Source: a bacterium (GTDB lineage: Bacteria; Actinomycetota; Acidimicrobiia; Acidimicrobiales; Bin134). Taken from it: DNA of 5,768 bases. Within the stretch, counting starts at the first letter, position 1. Every line of letters starts with the position of its first letter. This document shows positions 1-5,768 of the stretch, piece after piece. A program made the translations under genes and the position numbers. The notes beneath the pieces were generated by a model that was given only the letters and a program-made list of their open reading frames with translations, was not told the DNA's origin and did not search any database. The stretch is taken from NCBI GenBank assembly GCA_028820035.1, contig JAPPKI010000331.1, forward strand, positions 1 through 5,768, read 5' to 3'.

Positions 1-2004
1 GTGGTGATGTACCGCCGCGGTGGCCAGCAATGAGGGGATCGGGGCCGAATCGAGACTGGCTCCCCGGTCGGACAGCACGATGATGTTCTTGCCCGCATCA
101 ATGGCTCGGCTCACCTGCTCCCGGATGCGCTGGATGGCGATCCGCAGCCCCGGCCCACCGTCGTCCACCGCATACAGGCAGGGAACCACCTCAGTTGACC
201 AGTGGCTATGGCCTCCGGGCCCGTCCACCTCCACCAGGTTGGCCAACTGCTGGTCGGTGATCACCGGGTGGGGGGTGAAGATCTGACGGCATGATTCGGG
301 CTGGGGATCCAGCAAATTCCCCTCAGGGCCGAGCCATCCACAGGTGGCGGTGATGATCTCCTCCCGGATGGCGTCCAGCGGTGGGTTGGTCACCTGGGCG
401 AACAACTGCTGGAAGTAGTCGTACAGCAAACGGGACCGGTTGGAGAGAACAGCCACCGGGGTATCAGTGCCCATCGACCCCAGCGCCTCCTTGCCGTCGC
501 GGGCCATGGGGGCTAGCAGGATCTTGAGCTCTTCATGGGTGTAGCCGAACATCTGTTGGCGAACCACCAGCGGGGTGTCGTCCGGCTCGGGCAGCGGGCG
601 GCTGACCAGATCGTCGAGATCCACTTGGTTGTCGGCCAGCCACTGCCCATAGGGGTAGGCCGAGGCCAACCGCTCTTTGATCTCGGTGTCCCGCACGATG
701 CGGCCCTCAGAGGTGTCGATCAAGAACATGCGGCCGGGCTGAAGGCGGCCCTTCTCCACGATGGCCGCCGGGTCCACGTCCATCACCCCGACTTCCGACG
801 CCATGATCACCAGGTCGTCGTCGGTTACCCAATAACGGGAAGGACGCAGGCCGTTACGGTCAAGCACCGCGCCAATAAGCGTGCCGTCGCTGAACACGAT
901 GTCAGCGGGACCGTCCCACGGCTCCATCAGCGAGGCGTAGTAGCGGTAGAAAGCCCGCAGCTCTGGGGCCATCGACTCGTGGTTCTCCCACGGCTCGGGG
1001 ATCATCATGAGCACCGCCTGGGGCAACGAGTAGCCGCCCATGTACAGCAGCTCCAGCACCTGGTCGAAGCTGGCGGTGTCGCTCACCCCCTCGGCGCACA
1101 CCGGGAACAGCCGCTCCAGGTCGCCGGGCAGATGGGGCGAGTGCAGCAGCGCCTCTCGGGTCCGCATCCAGTTGCGGTTGCCCTGCACGGTGTTGATCTC
1201 GCCGTTGTGGGAGATGAAGCGGTAAGGGTGAGCTAGCGGCCAGGACGGGAAAGTGTTGGTGGAGAACCGGGAATGGATCATGGCCAGGGCACTAGTCACT
1301 CGGGTGTCACTCAGATCGGAGTAGAACTCTCCGAGCTGCGGGGTGGTCAGCATGCCCTTGTAGACGATTGTTCGGTTGGAAAGGCTGGCAAAGTAGCCAT
1401 AGGTCAGCTTGCGGGTCTTCGACCCCAGTGCTCCAGTATCAGCTTGGTCATCGGTCTCATAGGCGACCTCGTTGCGAATGCGGGTGCGCACGATGTAGGC
1501 CCGCCGCAAGAGGGCATCGGCATCGAGCCCGTCGCCGGAGTAGAACGGCTGCCAGAACGAGGGCATGGTGGCCAGCGCCTGCGCCCCCAGCTCGTCAGGA
1601 CAGGTGGGCACTTCCCGCCATCCCAGGGGAGTCAGCCCCTCGTCGACGGCGATGGCGTCCATGGCCGCTCGGGCATGCGTCGCGGCCTCTGGGGTGTCGG
1701 GGAGGAATCCGATGCCGGTGGCGTAGTGCCCTGCCGGCGGCAGTTCGAAGTCGCACACCTGGCGGTAGAAGTCGTCAGGCACCTGAATCAGCAATCCCGC
1801 GCCGTCGCCGGTGTTCACTTCCGCGCCCAGCGCCCCCCGGTGCTGGAGGTTGCACAGCGCCCCGTAGCCCACCGACACAATCTCATGTCGCGGCCGGCCC
1901 TTCAGGTCCACCAGAAAGCCCACCCCGCAGCCGTCGTGCTCGTTTCGGGGGTCGTAAAGCCCCTGGGGGTATGGCAGACCGGGAGGCTGCGGCCAGTTCC
2001 TCAT
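1..2004 (-). CDS. gltB: Glutamate synthase large (alpha) subunit, N-terminal part (3' end beyond window)
   Basis: Glutamate synthase transfers the amide of glutamine to 2-oxoglutarate to give two glutamates, in cytosolic nitrogen assimilation. 668 codons are visible without a stop or frameshift; family members are about 1,500 residues, so the FMN/synthase domain, the Fe-S cysteines and the C-terminal beta-helix lie off the left edge. ATG at 2002-2004 follows a good ribosome binding site. A 25-residue propeptide precedes Cys26 in DGCGVGF, the expected Ntn-hydrolase nucleophile freed by processing. The class II glutaminase domain spans about residues 26-430: HSRFSTNT (Arg246), HNGEINT (Asn267-Gly268, oxyanion/substrate binding), SDTASFD (about 308-314) and DRNGLRPSRYW (382-392). 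The central domain follows, with GKEALGSMGTDTPVAVLS starting at about 504. Divergent from the M18 peptidase gene; gltD, if present, would lie downstream beyond the window. Whether the electron donor is NADPH or ferredoxin cannot be judged from this part. Confidence 0.96.
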   Translation of the reverse strand, partial: MRNWPQPPGLPYPQGLYDPRNEHDGCGVGFLVDLKGRPRHEIVSVGYGALCNLQHRGALGAEVNTGDGAGLLIQVPDDFYRQVCDFELPPAGHYATGIGFLPDTPEAATHARAAMDAIAVDEGLTPLGWREVPTCPDELGAQALATMPSFWQPFYSGDGLDADALLRRAYIVRTRIRNEVAYETDDQADTGALGSKTRKLTYGYFASLSNRTIVYKGMLTTPQLGEFYSDLSDTRVTSALAMIHSRFSTNTFPSWPLAHPYRFISHNGEINTVQGNRNWMRTREALLHSPHLPGDLERLFPVCAEGVSDTASFDQVLELLYMGGYSLPQAVLMMIPEPWENHESMAPELRAFYRYYASLMEPWDGPADIVFSDGTLIGAVLDRNGLRPSRYWVTDDDLVIMASEVGVMDVDPAAIVEKGRLQPGRMFLIDTSEGRIVRDTEIKERLASAYPYGQWLADNQVDLDDLVSRPLPEPDDTPLVVRQQMFGYTHEELKILLAPMARDGKEALGSMGTDTPVAVLSNRSRLLYDYFQQLFAQVTNPPLDAIREEIITATCGWLGPEGNLLDPQPESCRQIFTPHPVITDQQLANLVEVDGPGGHSHWSTEVVPCLYAVDDGGPGLRIAIQRIREQVSRAIDAGKNIIVLSDRGASLDSAPIPSLLATAAVHHH

Positions 2005-2008
2005 TGCG

Positions 2009-2016
2009 TCCTTTCC
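2009..2016 (-). promoter_or_regulatory. Ribosome binding site of gltB
   Basis: On the minus strand GGAAAGGA lies four bases before the ATG at 2004-2002. It supports this start, which is also the one that leaves a 25-residue propeptide before the catalytic cysteine. Confidence 0.7.
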
Positions 2017-2067
2017 AGCGTGTTTGCGGTGCGCGCCGAGACGACATTGGCCAGCGGCAGGGCTGCA

Positions 2068-2098
2068 ATTTTACCGCCGCAACCCGGTCCTCTACCAA
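2068..2098 (-). promoter_or_regulatory. Weak promoter candidate for gltB
   Basis: The only AT-rich stretch in the divergent spacer reads, on the minus strand, TTGGTA (2098-2093), a 19-base gap, then TAAAAT (2073-2068), about 64 bases before the gltB start. The -10 match is good, but the spacer is longer than the usual 17 and the -35 match is partial. No convincing promoter facing the peptidase gene was seen, and no clear operator palindrome. Confidence 0.25.
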
Positions 2099-2167
2099 GT
2101 CTGTTCTGCTCAGGAGACTCCCAAGAGGCATGATTACAGGGTGGAATCGTCTGTTGATGATGAGGTT

Positions 2168-2171
2168 GGAG
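2168..2171 (+). promoter_or_regulatory. Ribosome binding site choosing the GTG start of the M18 peptidase
   Basis: GGAG lies eight bases before the GTG at 2180. A second SD-like GAGG (2162-2165) lies five bases before an in-frame GTG at 2171, so the start is either 2171 or 2180. No in-frame ATG exists near the conserved N-terminus. Confidence 0.45.
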
Positions 2172-2179
2172 TGGCTGAA

Positions 2180-3433
2180 GTGAACGCAACCCGCGGCATT
2201 GACGGCTTGCTCGACTTCATCGACGCCTGTCCGACGCCTTTCCACGTGGTCGATCGAGCGGCCGATGTCCTGAGGGCTTCAGGGTTCACCGAAATGGACG
2301 AAGCCGACGAATGGCCTGACGCCGTCGGCAGCCGCTACGTGCGCCGAGGCGGCAGCCTGGTGGCGTGGCGGCACCAGACCAGCGATGCAGGCTTTCGAAT
2401 CATTGGCGCCCACACCGACAGCCCTAACTTGCGCATCACTGCCCAGCCCGACACCGGTCAGGCCGGTTATCGGCAACTCGGCGTGGAAGTGTACGGGGGC
2501 GCGTTGCTCAACAGCTGGCTGGATCGCGATCTTGGGGTGGCCGGTCGAGTAGCCACCCCAGCGGGCACACGGCTGTTCTGTATCAATCGGCCGGTGCTCC
2601 GAGTGCCCCAACTCGCCATCCACCTCGACCGGGAGGTCAACCAAAAGGGGCTGCTGCTCAATCCCCAGACCCACATCGTCCCCGTATGGGGGCTGGGGCT
2701 GCGCACCCCTGGCGAATTCGCCTTGACGGCGGCCGAGGCGGCCGGTGTCGATGCCGATGAGGTGCTGGCCTGGGATGCGATGCTCCACGACCTCACCCCA
2801 TCGGTGATCGGCGGCATCGACGACGAGTTTGTCTATGCCCCTCGCATCGACAACCAGGTGTCGTGCTGGGCCGGTCTCCAGGCCCTGATCGACGCCCCAG
2901 CCGACTCGCCTCCCAGCGCAGTGCTGTGCCTTTTCGACCACGAAGAGGTCGGCAGCACCTCAGCACAGGGGGCCGCTTCCACCCTGCTGCCCGCCGTGCT
3001 GGAGCGAATTGCCGGCAGCCGCGGCGCGCTGCATCCCGCACTGGCCCAGTCGCTGTGTGTGTCGGCTGACGGGGCCCACGCCACCCACCCCAACTATCCC
3101 GAGCGGCATGAGCCCGACCATCACATAGCCATGGGCGATGGACCAGTGATCAAACGAAATGCCAACCAGCGCTACGCCACCGACGCGGTGGGCGAAGCCG
3201 CATTCGCCGCGGCGTGCGAGAAGGCCGGAGTTGGCCACCAACTCTACGTCCACCGTGGCGACATGCCCTGCGGCAGCACGATCGGGCCGTTCGCGGCCTC
3301 GACTACCGGGGTGACCACCATCGACGTCGGCGTAGCCCAGCTCTCTATGCACTCTGCCCGTGAGATGTGCGGTGCCCAGGATCCCATGGACTTCGCGCTG
3401 GCCCTCAGCGCGTTTCTCAACGCCGCAGGTTGA
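2180..3433 (+). CDS. apeB: M18 family aminopeptidase (aspartyl aminopeptidase type)
   Basis: Cytosolic binuclear-zinc aminopeptidase; the M18 family removes N-terminal residues, often acidic ones, from peptides. From GTG 2180 it is 417 residues, close to the usual length of about 430. The N-terminus GLLDFIDACPTPFHVV is typical of the family. Expected metal and catalytic residues are all present (numbered from 2180): His78 in GAHTDSPN, Asp224 in RIDNQ, Glu255-Glu256 in DHEEVGS, Asp297 in SADGAHATHPNYPE, and His391 in LSMHSARE. Also conserved are NSWLDRDLG, VPQLAIHLDR and HRGDMPCGSTIGPF. There is no signal peptide or membrane segment. The frame stays open upstream to an ATG at 2024, but that extension shows no family similarity and would almost reach the gltB ribosome binding site. 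GTG 2171 or 2141 are other possible starts. The 3' end overlaps the convergent trkH gene by 17 bp. Family is near certain; actual substrate preference is not shown by sequence. Confidence 0.93.
   Translation: MNATRGIDGLLDFIDACPTPFHVVDRAADVLRASGFTEMDEADEWPDAVGSRYVRRGGSLVAWRHQTSDAGFRIIGAHTDSPNLRITAQPDTGQAGYRQLGVEVYGGALLNSWLDRDLGVAGRVATPAGTRLFCINRPVLRVPQLAIHLDREVNQKGLLLNPQTHIVPVWGLGLRTPGEFALTAAEAAGVDADEVLAWDAMLHDLTPSVIGGIDDEFVYAPRIDNQVSCWAGLQALIDAPADSPPSAVLCLFDHEEVGSTSAQGAASTLLPAVLERIAGSRGALHPALAQSLCVSADGAHATHPNYPERHEPDHHIAMGDGPVIKRNANQRYATDAVGEAAFAAACEKAGVGHQLYVHRGDMPCGSTIGPFAASTTGVTTIDVGVAQLSMHSAREMCGAQDPMDFALALSAFLNAAG
3394..3412 (-). terminator. Stem-loop after trkH stop, possible terminator
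   Basis: A perfect 7-bp inverted repeat, CGCGCTG/CAGCGCG with a 5-base loop, starts four bases past the TGA of the convergent trkH gene (3419-3417). It has no U-tract on the trkH strand; on the plus strand it is followed by TTTCTC. It sits inside the last codons of the peptidase gene (FALALSA), so coding constraint could account for part of the symmetry. Best terminator candidate for this gene end, but unproven. Confidence 0.35.
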
Positions 3434-4997
3434 CTCGGGTCAGCCGACGGGTTCGCTCGTAGGCCGATACCACCACCAAGAAGATGGCGAAGAACTCCAG
3501 GCGGCCGATGAGCATCATCGACATCAGCACTGCCCGGGCCGGACGGGAGAACACCAAGTAATTGGAGGTGGGCCCGGCATCGCCCAGAGCGGGTCCCATA
3601 TTGCTCAACGCGCTTATTGCCGCAGACGAGGAAGTGACCAGGTCTTGACCCAACGCGGCCAGCACCAAAGTAGCCACAAGCGCTGACAACGCGTAGAGGG
3701 CCACCAGCCCCGCCACCCGCTGGAGTATCGGCTCCGACACCACCATTTGGCCGAGCTTCACCCGTGCCACCACCCTGGGATGCTTCACTCGCAGCAGCCC
3801 GACCCGCATATATTTCGCCATCACTTGGGCCCGCAACACCTTTAGCCCGCCGGCGGTGCTCCCGGTCATGCCCCCCATCACCATGAGGGGCAGCAGCAAT
3901 GCCTGTGCCCCCGGCGTCCAAGCCGCGAAATCGCCGCCCGGGTTGGCACTGGAGGCGTTGCCGAAACCACCGCTGGTGCCCAGGGTCACCGCGCCGAAGA
4001 TCCCGTTGCGGAGACTGTTGGCTAGACCAGAAAAGTCGTTCAGCCAGTTCAGCAATGACGCGAACAACGCGACCGCGAATATCACAAGGAGATAGGTGCG
4101 AAATTCAGAAGACCGTCCGTAGACCCCCGGGTTGCCCGACACCGCCCGCCAGTGGAGGGTGAAGCTCACCCCTCCCACCAGCATCCCAACAATCATCACC
4201 GCTTCCACCGCAATACTGTCGAAGTGGCCGATGGAGTCGTCATAAGGCGAGAAGCCCCCGGTGCCTGCGCTGGTGAAGGCATGGGCCACTGCGTCGTAGA
4301 GGCTCAATCCGGCGATCATCAGGGCGGCCGCTATCGCGAGGGTGATGCCGCCGTAGAGTGCCCACAGCCTCCGAGCGGTGGAACTCACCCGAGGAGCCAG
4401 CCGGTCGGACGTGGGACCGGGAGCCTCCGCAGTGATGAGGCTCAGACCTCCGACCCCCAGGAACGGCAGAATGGTCACCGCCAGCACCACCATGCCCATG
4501 CCCCCGTACCACTGCATGATCTGGCGCCACATGAGCACGCCTCGGCCCGTCCCCTCTATAGGGCTGAGCACCGTGGAGCCGGTGGCGGTGACGCCCGACA
4601 CCGCCTCGAACAGGGCAGTGTCGAAGCTCCCCAGCTCGCCGGAAAACCACAACGGCAGCGCAGCGAATAGCGACAAGCCGATCCAGGTCCATGCCACCGC
4701 AGCGAAAACCGAGGCCGGGGGCATGTCCTCGTCGAGTCGGGTGAAGGCCACCAACAGCCCCCCTCCAACAAGCGTGACCAGCGCGCCCATTCCCAGGGCA
4801 ATCTCATCGTCCGATACTGACGACCCCCACTCCACCAGGGTGGCCAACAGCATCCCCGGCACCATGAACAGCAGCCCCAGCCCGACCACGAACCCCACTC
4901 TGCTTGTCACATTCCAGGGTTGGTCCACCAGCAGTTGGGACACGGCCCATTTCACCGCGGCCCTCCCCCGACGGGCAGCCGTCAACACCGCGGTCAT
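3417..4997 (-). CDS. trkH: TrkH/KtrB family potassium uptake membrane subunit
   Basis: Ion-conducting subunit of a Trk/Ktr-type K+ uptake system in the cytoplasmic membrane, normally a dimer gated by a cytosolic TrkA/KtrA ring. 526 residues, in the usual TrkH range, with many hydrophobic segments (for example about 34-55, 66-86, 96-118, 163-190, 211-233, 261-282, 300-318, 364-378, 427-449, 485-512). The four pore-loop repeats and their filter glycines are visible: TATGST (137-142), GTGGFS (245-250), TSGGFG (341-346) and SNMGPALG (465-472). Also seen are the family motif GGMTGSTAGGLKVLR (375-389) and GRLE (498-501), whose Arg is the conserved positive residue of the last repeat. The ATG at 4997-4995 is the last unit of a 14-nt repeat array and overlaps a mini-ORF stop (ATGA); the SD-like GAGG is eight bases upstream. 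It lies downstream of a second trkH paralogue and is probably cotranscribed with it. No trkA is in the window, and Na+ versus H+ coupling cannot be decided. Confidence 0.94.
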   Translation of the reverse strand: MTAVLTAARRGRAAVKWAVSQLLVDQPWNVTSRVGFVVGLGLLFMVPGMLLATLVEWGSSVSDDEIALGMGALVTLVGGGLLVAFTRLDEDMPPASVFAAVAWTWIGLSLFAALPLWFSGELGSFDTALFEAVSGVTATGSTVLSPIEGTGRGVLMWRQIMQWYGGMGMVVLAVTILPFLGVGGLSLITAEAPGPTSDRLAPRVSSTARRLWALYGGITLAIAAALMIAGLSLYDAVAHAFTSAGTGGFSPYDDSIGHFDSIAVEAVMIVGMLVGGVSFTLHWRAVSGNPGVYGRSSEFRTYLLVIFAVALFASLLNWLNDFSGLANSLRNGIFGAVTLGTSGGFGNASSANPGGDFAAWTPGAQALLLPLMVMGGMTGSTAGGLKVLRAQVMAKYMRVGLLRVKHPRVVARVKLGQMVVSEPILQRVAGLVALYALSALVATLVLAALGQDLVTSSSAAISALSNMGPALGDAGPTSNYLVFSRPARAVLMSMMLIGRLEFFAIFLVVVSAYERTRRLTRVNLRR

Positions 4998-5067
4998 GGC
5001 CCCAGCCTCATGTCTCCAGCCTCATCGCCCCGGCCTCATCGTCTCAGCCTCATCGTCTCAGCCTCAT
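4994..5067 (-). repeat. 14-nt tandem repeat array of overlapping ATGA mini-ORFs between the two trkH genes
   Basis: On the minus strand, ATG triplets occur at 5067, 5053, 5039, 5025, 5011 and 4997, exactly 14 nt apart. The five full units are: ATGAGGCTGAGACG (5067-5054), the same again (5053-5040), ATGAGGCCGGGGCG (5039-5026), ATGAGGCTGGAGAC (5025-5012) and ATGAGGCTGGGGCC (5011-4998). Each ATG opens a five-codon frame ended by a TGA that overlaps the next ATG: MRLRR (the end of the upstream TrkH), MRLRR, MRPGR, MRLET, MRLGP. The last overlap is the start of the downstream trkH. Every unit holds GAGG eight bases before the next ATG, a normal Shine-Dalgarno spacing. The array therefore looks able to carry ribosomes from one trkH to the next by repeated termination and reinitiation. 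The repeat and overlaps are seen directly; the coupling role is inferred. It may have arisen by slippage from a simple ATGA gene overlap. Confidence 0.9.
5006..5009 (-). promoter_or_regulatory. SD-like GAGG for the downstream trkH start
   Basis: GAGG of the last full repeat unit lies eight bases before the ATG at 4997-4995. The same motif recurs at the same spacing in every upstream unit, so each mini-ORF start except the first has its own candidate ribosome binding site. Confidence 0.55.
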
Positions 5068-5768
5068 CCGCTGCATCTCGCCTATACCCCAGCCGATCAC
5101 CACCACCACCGGGTAGATCGACAGCCGGCCCAAAAACATCAGGGCAATCAACACCCCTCGAGCCGGGGCGGCCAGCACCGTGGCATCGGCGAAACCCGAG
5201 AGATCGCCCAAGCCAGGTCCGGCGGTAGCCAGTGCGGAAATCGACCCCGACATCGCGGTAGGCAGGTCTCCCCCCAGCGAGGCGATGCCGAACACCCCTG
5301 AGGCGGCGGCCAGCACCCACAGGATCTGAAAGTTGTGGACCCGGGTGAGCGAAGCCTCTGAAGCCACCGCTCCCGACACCCTCACTGGCACCACCGCCCG
5401 AGGATGGAGTTGCACCACCAGCTCCCGCCGCACAATGCCCAAGATCTCGATTACCCGCAGCACCCGGAAACCACCCCCGGCCGAGCCCGCCATCGAGCCG
5501 ACCCCGATAAGCAAGAGCAGCAGAATTTGGGGTGCAGCCACCCAATAGCCCCAATCTGCGACTCGGAAACCGGTGGTGCTGATCGACGAGGTGACGACGA
5601 AAAACGACTCTCGGATGGTGTCGGCACCCCCGCCGGTATCGGTCCACGTCCATGCCGCCACCAGCACCGTCGACCCAACGATCAGGCAGGCGTAGAGCTT
5701 GAGCTCGGTCGATCGCCACAAGGCCTGTACTTTCCCCCGCACCATCCATACCAACGCGGCCACGGAGA
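5050..5768 (-). CDS. trkH: TrkH/KtrB family potassium uptake subunit, C-terminal half (5' end beyond window)
   Basis: 238 codons of the C-terminal half of a second TrkH paralogue; the frame is open at the right edge, so the start is outside the window and the GTG at 5763-5761 is probably internal. Two pore-loop repeats are visible, equivalent to repeats 3 and 4: STTGFR (near 5580-5563) and ATAGPGLGD (near 5229-5203), each keeping its filter glycine. Between them lie GVGSMAGSAGGGFRVLR (counterpart of GSTAGGLKVLR in the neighbour) and a basic cytosolic linker around ELVVQLHPRAVVPVRV. The last membrane repeat carries GRLS (5130-5119) where the neighbour has GRLE. The C-terminus QRMRLRR ends at TGA 5052-5050, and its MRLRR is the first unit of the 14-nt repeat array. 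It is clearly diverged from the downstream copy, so this is not a recent duplication. Likely the upstream gene of the same operon; the absence of the N-terminal half is only the window edge. Confidence 0.9.
   Translation of the reverse strand, partial: SVAALVWMVRGKVQALWRSTELKLYACLIVGSTVLVAAWTWTDTGGGADTIRESFFVVTSSISTTGFRVADWGYWVAAPQILLLLLIGVGSMAGSAGGGFRVLRVIEILGIVRRELVVQLHPRAVVPVRVSGAVASEASLTRVHNFQILWVLAAASGVFGIASLGGDLPTAMSGSISALATAGPGLGDLSGFADATVLAAPARGVLIALMFLGRLSIYPVVVVIGWGIGEMQRMRLRR

Noticed and set aside
2111..2122. Short palindrome GGAGACTCC in the gltB/peptidase spacer as an operator
   Set aside because: Only four-base arms around one central base; a match of this length is expected by chance and resembles no operator I can name with confidence.
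535..2133. Long plus-strand open frames (535-1236, 1273-2133, 1368-2183) opposite gltB
   Set aside because: They lie across an uninterrupted GltB reading frame with conserved motifs; their products are rich in His, Gly and Arg and lack family features. They are shadows of codon bias.
1883..2245. A 120-codon minus-strand frame across the divergent spacer and the gltB start
   Set aside because: Overlaps the true gltB N-terminus in another frame; the product is compositionally odd and shows no family motif.
2279..2941. Minus-strand open frames opposite the M18 peptidase, including 2279-2941 and 2960-3352
   Set aside because: Antisense to a complete enzyme with all metal ligands; no domain recognised and no plausible ribosome binding site needed to explain them.
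5000..5067. The 14-nt repeats as a CRISPR array or a regulator-binding iteron cluster
   Set aside because: Units are contiguous without spacers, ruling out CRISPR. An iteron role is not excluded, but the exact placement of ATGA and GAGG in every unit and the anchoring to both gene ends fit a translational role better.
4378..5301. A 307-codon plus-strand open frame spanning the trkH junction
   Set aside because: Antisense to two well-supported TrkH genes; low-complexity Ser/Pro/Thr/His-rich product with no recognisable domain, as expected from the complement of GC-rich coding sequence.
5050..5768. Upstream trkH as a truncated pseudogene
   Set aside because: The frame is open to the window edge with conserved pore loops; the missing N-terminal half is explained by the window boundary.

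Overview
The window is GC-rich, gene-dense bacterial chromosome with strongly G/C-biased third codon positions, short intergenic gaps and GTG used as a start. The protein types and base composition suggest an actinobacterium, possibly of the Acidimicrobiia type; this is inferred from style, not proven. It holds four genes: a 5'-partial view of gltB (minus), a complete M18 aminopeptidase gene (plus), a complete trkH-type K+ transporter gene (minus), and the 3' half of a second trkH-type gene (minus).

Region by region: 1-2004 (minus) is the first 668 codons of the glutamate synthase large subunit, with its N-terminal cysteine-nucleophile glutaminase domain intact; the gene runs off the left edge. 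2005-2179 is the divergent spacer, holding a clear gltB ribosome binding site and a weak promoter candidate. 2180-3433 (plus) is an aspartyl-aminopeptidase-like M18 enzyme with all expected metal ligands. It converges on and overlaps by 17 bp the end of the TrkH gene at 3417-4997 (minus). A GC-rich stem-loop just past the trkH stop, inside the peptidase gene, is the best terminator candidate. Upstream of this trkH, in the same direction, lies the C-terminal half of another TrkH paralogue (5050-5768, open at the right edge). The two trkH genes are probably one operon encoding the membrane subunits of a Trk/Ktr-type potassium uptake system; no trkA-like regulatory subunit is in view.

The most unusual element is the junction between the two trkH genes (4994-5067, minus strand). 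It is a tandem array with an exact 14-nt period. Each unit carries an ATG, a GAGG Shine-Dalgarno-like core and a five-codon mini-ORF whose TGA stop overlaps the next unit's ATG (ATGA). The first mini-ORF is the C-terminus of the upstream TrkH, and the last ATGA is the start of the downstream TrkH. The array therefore reads as a ladder of termination-reinitiation sites linking the two cistrons. Two units are identical and the others have diverged, but the 14-nt spacing, GAGG and ATGA are kept in all.
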